Positions 1-4,438 of a stretch of DNA of 7,283 nt are shown here, piece by piece. Source of the stretch: JAAZLS01 sp964463285. GTDB taxonomy: Bacteria > Bacillota > Dethiobacteria > DTU022. Each line of letters opens with the position of its first letter. Positions within the stretch are counted from its first letter, which is position 1. Made by a program: the position numbers and the translations under genes. The stretch is taken from assembly GCA_964463285.1 (NCBI GenBank), contig CAYXBB010000056.1, positions 1 through 7,283 on the forward strand, in the 5' to 3' direction. A model generated the notes under the pieces. It was given only the letters and a program-made list of their open reading frames with translations. It had not been told where the DNA came from and did not search any database.

Positions 1-10
1 GAGGTGTGAC

Positions 11-292
11 TTGAATAAAATTAGCAAACATCTGCCCTTGGTGTCAGGATTACTGGTTTTTATCGCCGGTATCGGTCTATTTTATAGTGTCTTCTATCAC
101 GAAAGCTCATTAGTCTTTAGCATCGCAATATTTTTCGCTGGTTTGGGCTTCCTGGGTTGTGGGGTAAATAATTTAACGGCCTTCAAGAAGGCAGACAAGC
201 AGGGCTGTATTTTAAACCGGCTTGTAATAGGCCTGTCGGTAGTCATGATCCTTACCTCCCTGGGCAGAATCATCGTTTTATTGACGGGATAG
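11..292 (+). CDS. Small three-helix membrane protein, function unknown
   Basis: I do not recognise a family for this 93-residue protein. It is dominated by three hydrophobic stretches, at about residues 8-29, 33-55 and 68-92. A short polar, Lys-rich segment (FKKADKQG, 58-65) between helices 2 and 3 is probably a cytoplasmic loop. No catalytic motif, lipobox or cleavable signal peptide is evident. The TTG start is chosen because GAGGTG lies just upstream at 1-6, a 4-nt spacing that is slightly short. The frame stays open to the left window edge, so a more distant start cannot be excluded. The stop lies 60 nt before the pyrK start on the same strand, so co-transcription with pyrK is plausible, but nothing in the sequence ties it to pyrimidine metabolism. 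Confidence is good that it is a gene and low on what it does. Confidence 0.68.
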   Translation: MNKISKHLPLVSGLLVFIAGIGLFYSVFYHESSLVFSIAIFFAGLGFLGCGVNNLTAFKKADKQGCILNRLVIGLSVVMILTSLGRIIVLLTG

Positions 293-338
293 ACCCCGGT
301 GCCGCCCCGGTATCAAAGACAGGTAGGATCTCCGCCGG

Positions 339-345
339 AAAGGAG
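339..345 (+). promoter_or_regulatory. Shine-Dalgarno of pyrK, decides the TTG start
   Basis: AAAGGAG followed by a 7-nt spacer and TTG at 353. The in-frame GTG at 299 would add 18 Pro/Arg-rich residues not typical of PyrK and has no comparable ribosome binding site, so the TTG is preferred. Confidence 0.85.
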
Positions 346-352
346 AATTTCA

Positions 353-1147
353 TTGAATCCAAGTCAAGGCACTGTCACTCAACTTTTGGAGGTAACCCCC
401 GGTTGCTACGAGCTTACTTTTCGCCCTCGTGAAGTGTTTAGGGCAATTCCGGGACAGTTTTTACAGGTAGCGGTAACCGATGGCCATGACCCCCTGCTGA
501 GAAGGCCCTTAAGCATTTTCGACCTGCCGGAACGGGGAAAACAGTGTAAGCTGCTGTTTAAAGTAGCAGGACGGGGAACAGAACTGCTCGGCAAATTCCG
601 GGCCGGCGATCTTCTGGATTATGTGGGCCCTTTGGGAAACGGCTTTACTATTTACCCCGACAACCAACGGGAGCTACTGGTGGCTGGGGGAATAGGGGTG
701 GCCCCTCTCCATTACCTGGCCCGGACACTGGCACGTTCCGGCTCAAGAGCGGTGTTTTTACTGGGGGCTGAAACTAAAAAACAACTATTGGCTCTCTCAT
801 CACTTAAATCGTTGAAAATAAAACTTCTTGTGGCTACCGGTGACGGCAGCACCGGGTTTAAAGGCACCGTCGGGGAGCTCCTTGTCACCTATCTGCAGCA
901 GAATTCGGCCCCGGCGCGAATATACTGCTGCGGCCCCCGGCCGATGATCGAGCAGGTGATAGATATTGCCTCCCTGCACCGGATCCCGGTGCAGGCCTCC
1001 CATGAGGAACGCATGGCCTGCGGAATAGGGGCCTGCATGGGCTGCGCCTTTCATCACCCTGAAAATAACACCGGCCCTGAAGATTATCACTATTACCGCC
1101 AATTATGCCTGGACGGCCCGGTAATCAGCTATGATCATCATCGCTAA
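353..1147 (+). CDS. pyrK: PyrK-type dihydroorotate dehydrogenase electron-transfer subunit
   Basis: The 264-residue product matches PyrK, the FAD and [2Fe-2S] subunit that passes electrons from PyrD of class 1B dihydroorotate dehydrogenase to NAD+. Domains in order: a ferredoxin-reductase-like FAD barrel with RRPLSI (50-55); a nucleotide-binding domain with GGIGVAP (112-118) and CGPRPM (193-198); and a C-terminal iron-sulfur motif with Cys223, Cys228, Cys231 and Cys252 (CGIGACMGC, then QLCLDGP). All four cluster ligands are present and the length is normal (B. subtilis PyrK is about 256 residues). Oddly, pyrD is not next to it. Its upstream neighbour is a small membrane protein, and pyrE faces it downstream, overlapping its 3' end by 23 bp. 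It may serve a PyrD encoded elsewhere or, less likely, another flavoenzyme. The family call is very secure; the physiological partner is inference. Confidence 0.93.
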   Translation: MNPSQGTVTQLLEVTPGCYELTFRPREVFRAIPGQFLQVAVTDGHDPLLRRPLSIFDLPERGKQCKLLFKVAGRGTELLGKFRAGDLLDYVGPLGNGFTIYPDNQRELLVAGGIGVAPLHYLARTLARSGSRAVFLLGAETKKQLLALSSLKSLKIKLLVATGDGSTGFKGTVGELLVTYLQQNSAPARIYCCGPRPMIEQVIDIASLHRIPVQASHEERMACGIGACMGCAFHHPENNTGPEDYHYYRQLCLDGPVISYDHHR

Positions 1148-1991
1148 AACCCGCCCCCAAAACCCGACAGGCCTCCTCACATGCCGACTCCGGCTCCAAA
1201 GAAAATTCAACAATTTTTAGCGGGCGGAGCAGGTAGGATCTCAGCTCATTAGAAAAACCAGCCAAAGAGTCCTGCTTGCTTCTTAACCCGGCAATTTTTT
1301 GCTCAAGGGCTGGTCCCAACCGGGGGTGATGACTCGATACCTCCCCACAGCCTTTAATTAGGGAGTCCCAGGTTACGGGTTCACGATCCAGCTCGGTAAT
1401 AAATACCGGATATTTTTGCCGCAACTGACAATCGAGGCGCTCCAGGTCCCCCCGGGTAATTATCGATTCCAACCGGTAGCCCTGTTTTACTATTTCCTCT
1501 TTTCCCCCTTCCAGGCGATCCACCAGCACGTAGATCTTTTCCACTTTCCCCCCGGCCTCCTCCACTGCCCGTGCAGCGGAGAGTACAGAGGCGCCGGTGG
1601 TAAGCACATCATCGACAATCACCGTCCGGATATCCCTGTAAAACGGACCCTCGATCCGGGAACGGGTACCGTGCGATTTCGGCTCCTTGCGTACGATGAA
1701 ACTGGACATCGGGACCCGGTCACCGAAAGAACAGCTAAAGGCGGAAACAGCAGCCGCCAACGGAGCCGCCCCAAAACTCAGCCCCCCCACAGCATCGGGG
1801 AATCGGGCAGATATTCTTTCCAGTAACAGGCGGGCGGAAATGTACAATCCCCGGGCGGAGAGAATTACCAGCTTTCCGTTTAAATAATAGGAACTAATTT
1901 TACCCGAACTTAACAAAAATTTTCCCTTGGAGTAAGCGTAGATATAGAATAGCCTCGCCAGGTTTTCCGGCGTGGGTTCTGGTTCCGGCAC
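1125..1991 (-). CDS. pyrE: PyrE-like orotate phosphoribosyltransferase with C-terminal extension
   Basis: Predicted to form orotidine 5'-phosphate from orotate and PRPP in the cytoplasm. The 288-residue protein has a type I phosphoribosyltransferase fold: the LSSGKISSYY segment (about 27-36), the flexible-loop residues Arg101, Lys102, Lys105 and His107 in RKEPKSHG, and the PRPP motif VIVDDVLTTGAS (124-135) with Asp127-Asp128. RKExKxHG is the PyrE signature rather than that of hypoxanthine or adenine enzymes. Normal PyrE has about 190-215 residues. Here the core ends near residue 185 and about 100 further residues follow, with a helical stretch near 225-255 and no motif I know. The frame is open back to a TTG at 2048, but that triplet lies in the -35 box of the likely promoter. 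GTG at 1991, with AAAGGT at 2001-2006 upstream, is the better start. The gene converges on pyrK. A paralogue acting on another base cannot be ruled out. Confidence 0.87.
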   Translation of the reverse strand: MPEPEPTPENLARLFYIYAYSKGKFLLSSGKISSYYLNGKLVILSARGLYISARLLLERISARFPDAVGGLSFGAAPLAAAVSAFSCSFGDRVPMSSFIVRKEPKSHGTRSRIEGPFYRDIRTVIVDDVLTTGASVLSAARAVEEAGGKVEKIYVLVDRLEGGKEEIVKQGYRLESIITRGDLERLDCQLRQKYPVFITELDREPVTWDSLIKGCGEVSSHHPRLGPALEQKIAGLRSKQDSLAGFSNELRSYLLRPLKIVEFSLEPESACEEACRVLGAGFSDDDHS

Positions 1992-2019
1992 GACATCCCA
2001 ACCTTTATTTTTTATCCAT

Positions 2020-2048
2020 GTTATACCACATCCCTGTGTCTCCGGCAA
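2020..2048 (-). promoter_or_regulatory. Extended -10 sigma-A promoter of pyrE
   Basis: On the minus strand, TTGCCG (2048-2043), a 17-bp spacer and TATAAC (2025-2020), with TG one base upstream of the -10 box. Transcription would start near 2013, about 20 nt before the GTG start at 1991. This makes the longer reading from the TTG at 2048 unlikely and indicates that pyrE can be expressed independently of the upstream kinase gene. Confidence 0.7.
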
Positions 2049-2093
2049 TGAAAGGGTTAACTATTTATGGATAGTTACATTTCATAATCAGTA

Positions 2094-2117
2094 GGGGGCA
2101 CCCTCAAGGATGCCCCC
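2094..2117 (-). terminator. Hairpin after the phosphofructokinase gene, probable terminator
   Basis: A 10-bp stem (2094-2103 with 2108-2117) closes a 4-nt loop, starting 8 nt after the kinase stop codon. In the minus-strand RNA all ten positions pair, one as a G-U wobble (2101/2110). In a plus-strand RNA that position is a C-A mismatch, which suggests the structure serves minus-strand transcripts. The following minus-strand sequence is only moderately U-rich, while five T residues follow on the plus strand (2123-2127). Termination may therefore be partial or bidirectional. Confidence 0.62.
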
Positions 2118-2125
2118 CCACCTTT

Positions 2126-3379
2126 TTAGCCGGCCTGCTTACAATTTTCGCGAAAACGGTACCCGGATAACTCCCTCAAATGAGCATAATCGGGAAGGCC
2201 GTCTTTAGCAGGAAGGATAACTTCCCCCCGAATAAGTGGGCGTGCATAATTTAAAAACTCACCGGTAACATAGTTACCTGCCGGGGCAATCCATTCAGGC
2301 GGCAGCTTTTTTTCCACGTTGGCTACCTGCTCAAGCTCCACACTGCCGGTGCGGCAGGCATAGCCGGACTTATCCCGGATCAGGGTTACCATCACCCCGG
2401 ACTGTTCATTCATGGCCAACCTGACCGCCTGCCGGCCTACCAGGAAAGCCTCTTGAGCGTCCGTGCGGGATACACAGTGAGCAGAGGACCTTTGAGCGGT
2501 TCCCAGATTCAGGCAGCGCACCTTGACCCCTATATTCTGTTCCACCAACCCTTTGAGCATCTCCCCCAAGCCTCCCAGCCGGGCGTGATCAAAGGAATCC
2601 TTCTGCCCCTTGCCGACAAAGATATAGCGGCCATTACCGTCTTTCAGCCCCTCCGAGGCAACGATATAGGCATAGCCCAGTTCCCGGTAAATTTTCTCCA
2701 CATCCTCCAGGAATTGATCTTTCTCAAACGGAATCTCCGGAAGGTAAATTAAATGTGGAGCATCATCTTGTTTCCTGCGGGCCAAAGCCGCCGCCGCGGC
2801 CAGCCAGCCCGCATTCCGGCCCATAGCTTCCAGGATTACAATCCGGCTGCTGGTAATCAAGCTCTTCAAATCAATTCCCGTTTCCAGAACCGTCGTAGCC
2901 AGGTATTTGGCTGCACTGCCATAACCGGGGCAGTGATCAGTAACCGGCAGATCGTTGTCTATCGTTTTGGGCACACCGATTACCTTCATCTCGTAGCCCT
3001 CCCGCAAAGCCAGGCGGTGAACCTTGTTAGCCGTATCCATGGAATCGTTGCCGCCTGCAAAAAAGAAGTAACGGATATTACGCCTTTTAAAATTCTGCAA
3101 CAGCTCCATGTAGTCTTCATCAGCAGCCAGCTTATAGCGGCAAGAACCCAGGATAGCCCCCGGGGTATAGCTTAAAAGGGCTAGGGTCCTTCTGTCTAAT
3201 GTCGACAGGTTTACCAGATTGTCTTCCAACACCCCTTTAATACCGTAAAGCGCACCGTAAAGAGTACCGCTTCCAGTAGCCCATTTTTGCCATTCCTGAA
3301 CTACTCCACAAACACTGTTATTGATAACGGCGGTCGGCCCCCCTGATTGGGCCATTACACCGTTTCCCTGCAGTCTCAA
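2126..3379 (-). CDS. pfp: 6-phosphofructokinase, PPi-dependent type predicted
   Basis: This 417-residue cytoplasmic enzyme phosphorylates fructose 6-phosphate at C1. Visible motifs are the N-terminal loop AQSGGPTAVIN (10-20), AGGNDS (108-113), PKTIDND (137-143) with Asp141 as the catalytic base, MGRNAGW (186-192), ASEG (241-244) and LGTAQRSS (292-299) for sugar phosphate binding. In E. coli ATP-PFK the positions equivalent to Asp112 and Lys138 are both glycine. The Asp/Lys pair seen here marks pyrophosphate-using enzymes, which work reversibly in glycolysis and gluconeogenesis. Length exceeds the 320-residue bacterial ATP enzyme and fits the longer PPi/group II clades. The start is TTG, backed by a very strong SD 7 nt upstream. 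A 10-bp hairpin follows the stop. It is divergent from a carbohydrate-binding protein. The family is certain; PPi as phosphoryl donor is inferred from those two residues. Confidence 0.94.
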   Translation of the reverse strand: MRLQGNGVMAQSGGPTAVINNSVCGVVQEWQKWATGSGTLYGALYGIKGVLEDNLVNLSTLDRRTLALLSYTPGAILGSCRYKLAADEDYMELLQNFKRRNIRYFFFAGGNDSMDTANKVHRLALREGYEMKVIGVPKTIDNDLPVTDHCPGYGSAAKYLATTVLETGIDLKSLITSSRIVILEAMGRNAGWLAAAAALARRKQDDAPHLIYLPEIPFEKDQFLEDVEKIYRELGYAYIVASEGLKDGNGRYIFVGKGQKDSFDHARLGGLGEMLKGLVEQNIGVKVRCLNLGTAQRSSAHCVSRTDAQEAFLVGRQAVRLAMNEQSGVMVTLIRDKSGYACRTGSVELEQVANVEKKLPPEWIAPAGNYVTGEFLNYARPLIRGEVILPAKDGLPDYAHLRELSGYRFRENCKQAG

Positions 3380-3386
3380 GAGCCAA

Positions 3387-3396
3387 CACCTCCTCC
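3387..3396 (-). promoter_or_regulatory. Very strong Shine-Dalgarno of the phosphofructokinase
   Basis: GGAGGAGGTG on the minus strand, 7 nt from TTG at 3379. It supports the TTG over the internal ATG at codon 9 (3355), which lies inside the conserved N-terminal nucleotide loop. Confidence 0.88.
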
Positions 3397-3411
3397 GCGA
3401 TATATCCGTAA

Positions 3412-3440
3412 AACATACTAATTTCTATACTAAATGCCAA
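3412..3440 (-). promoter_or_regulatory. Likely sigma-A promoter of the phosphofructokinase
   Basis: TTGGCA (3440-3435, five of six consensus bases), a 17-bp spacer and TATGTT (3417-3412, four of six). Predicted transcription start near 3405 gives a leader of about 26 nt carrying the SD. Two copies of the ATACTR motif (3415 and 3427) overlap this promoter. Confidence 0.6.
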
Positions 3441-3507
3441 TACTGTAATACATGTTATCTCCCATACTGATTCCTGTAAACCTGAATTATAAGGTAAAAC
3501 TGCCGGG

Positions 3508-3523
3508 TATTTCCCGGGAAATA
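3508..3523. repeat. 16-bp perfect palindrome in divergent intergenic region
   Basis: TATTTCCCGGGAAATA is its own reverse complement with no central spacer, so it looks more like a binding site for a dimeric protein than an RNA hairpin. It lies about 68 bp upstream of the kinase -35 box and 85 bp upstream of the CBM start codon, and could serve either gene. No cognate regulator is visible in the window. Confidence 0.5.
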
Positions 3524-3592
3524 AGTAACAAGAGAAATTAAAGTTATATTTTTGCCCCTGTGGGGAAAATTAAGCTTGCAGTTAATAAATCA

Positions 3593-3599
3593 GGGAGGT
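3593..3599 (+). promoter_or_regulatory. Shine-Dalgarno deciding the GTG start of the CBM protein
   Basis: GGGAGGT with an 8-nt spacer to GTG at 3608. The ATG at 3601 is only 1 nt from the SD, is out of frame and reaches a stop after six codons, so it is not the start. Confidence 0.82.
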
Positions 3600-3607
3600 A
3601 ATGACAG

Positions 3608-3901
3608 GTGCATTTAGATGATCGGATTTCAATGGAACCAGGTTCCCCTCGCAAAGGTCAGCAGGCTCGGCTTGAATACCGGGGTCTGTTGATACAAAGT
3701 GGTGCAGATACCGTATGGATGCACTATGGGTTTGATGGATGGAAAAATGTGCGCGATCAAAAAATGGATAGGGGACCCCAGGGTAATTTTCACTGTACCA
3801 CCGAGATCTTGGGAAACCGGGAGATAAATTTTTGTTTCAAAGACAGCGCCAATAACTGGGACAACAATAGCGGTTGGAACTGGACCGCTCCCCTGGGCTA
3901 A
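3608..3901 (+). CDS. Stand-alone starch-type carbohydrate-binding module (CBM25/53-like)
   Basis: The whole 97-residue product is about one beta-sandwich carbohydrate-binding domain. Characteristic features are VWMHYGFDGWKN (36-47) with Trp37, His39, Tyr40 and Trp45; INFCFKD (73-79), the late strand; and NNWDNNSGWNW (82-92) with Trp84, Trp90 and Trp92. This is the CBM25/CBM53 pattern known to bind alpha-glucans such as starch, with aromatic residues stacking on sugars. There is no signal peptide, membrane segment or catalytic domain, so it is probably cytoplasmic, and glycogen is a reasonable but unproven ligand. Normally such modules are attached to amylases or glycogen synthases. It begins with GTG after a good SD, is divergent from the phosphofructokinase and convergent with rnhA, whose stop is 61 nt away. 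I found no convincing promoter for it. Confidence 0.8.
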   Translation: MHLDDRISMEPGSPRKGQQARLEYRGLLIQSGADTVWMHYGFDGWKNVRDQKMDRGPQGNFHCTTEILGNREINFCFKDSANNWDNNSGWNWTAPLG

Positions 3902-3962
3902 TCTGGCGGAGTAATAGCAACGACCAAGGGGAAACCGGGCTTTTTATAATTCCGCTCCCTTT

Positions 3963-4412
3963 CTATTTTTCAATAGCCTGACGGGCCAGTTGATCACAGC
4001 GTTCATTATAATGATCTCCGCTGTGCCCGGCAATTTTTCGCCAGGTAACCCGGTGATAATTGTGTAAAGCCTGCAGCTTGAGCCATAAATCCTTGTTCTT
4101 AACCGGTTTTCCGGCGGCATTTTGCCAGCCATTCTGTACCCACCGCTTAAACCAGTTCTGCTGGAAAGCATTTATCAGATAAGCGCTGTCGCTAAACAGC
4201 TCCACCCGGGAACAATCCGGAAGCTGTTCCAGTGCTTCGATGGCCGCTTTTAACTCCATGCGCTGGTTGGTAGTGCAGTTCTCCGCACCGTAGAGTTCTT
4301 TTTCCTCTCGCTCGTTTATAATTATTGCCGCCCATCCGCCCGGACCCGGGTTGCCGGAACAAGCGCCGTCGGTATAAATCGTTATTGCCGGTTTGTTTGC
4401 ATATTCAACCAA
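3963..4412 (-). CDS. rnhA: Ribonuclease HI
   Basis: RNase HI cleaves the RNA strand of RNA-DNA hybrids in the cytoplasm, removing R-loops and primers. At 149 residues it has normal bacterial length (E. coli 155). All active-site residues are present: Asp15 in YTDGACSGNPGPGGW, Glu53 in MELKAA, Asp75 in SDSAYL, Asp140 in NERCDQLA, and the catalytic His130 in IAGHSGD. The basic, Trp-rich handle region (about 86-107, KRWVQNGW and KPVKNKD) is also retained, which separates it from handle-less types. The TTG start is supported by AAAGGAG 6 nt upstream. Only 26 nt separate it from the end of the UPF0182 gene, so it is probably the second gene of that operon. No clear terminator follows. Confidence 0.96.
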   Translation of the reverse strand: MVEYANKPAITIYTDGACSGNPGPGGWAAIIINEREEKELYGAENCTTNQRMELKAAIEALEQLPDCSRVELFSDSAYLINAFQQNWFKRWVQNGWQNAAGKPVKNKDLWLKLQALHNYHRVTWRKIAGHSGDHYNERCDQLARQAIEK

Positions 4413-4418
4413 ATTTTT

Positions 4419-4425
4419 CTCCTTT
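4419..4425 (-). promoter_or_regulatory. Shine-Dalgarno of rnhA, supports TTG start
   Basis: AAAGGAG on the minus strand, 6 nt before TTG at 4412. It fills most of the 26-nt gap after the UPF0182 stop codon, leaving no room for a separate promoter in that gap. Confidence 0.83.
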
Positions 4426-4438
4426 CAAACCCCTTCGA

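Noticed and set aside
299..352. N-terminal extension of PyrK from a GTG at 299
   Set aside because: It is Pro/Arg-rich with no SD, whereas TTG at 353 has an optimal SD and gives the normal family length.
1416..1887. Overlapping plus-strand frames antisense to pyrE
   Set aside because: They are shadows of the PyrE core, including its PRPP-binding motif, with no supporting signals.
1992..2048. N-terminal extension of PyrE from a TTG at 2048
   Set aside because: No SD precedes it, and the TTG forms part of a TTGCCG-17-TATAAC promoter; the added residues do not resemble PyrE.
2453..3175. Two plus-strand open frames antisense to the phosphofructokinase
   Set aside because: The opposite strand encodes all PFK motifs without interruption; these frames lack motifs and start signals.
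3601..3621. Six-codon frame starting at ATG 3601
   Set aside because: The start is only 1 nt from the SD and the frame stops at once; the GTG at 3608 is better placed and opens the conserved protein.
3882..3959. Repeat CCGCTCCC seen twice near the CBM 3' end
   Set aside because: It is a short direct repeat, not inverted, and one copy is inside coding sequence; coincidence is likely.
3902..3962. Bidirectional terminator between the CBM gene and rnhA
   Set aside because: The T-run at about 3941 and C/G-rich pieces are suggestive, but I could not pair a convincing stem next to a T-tract on either strand.
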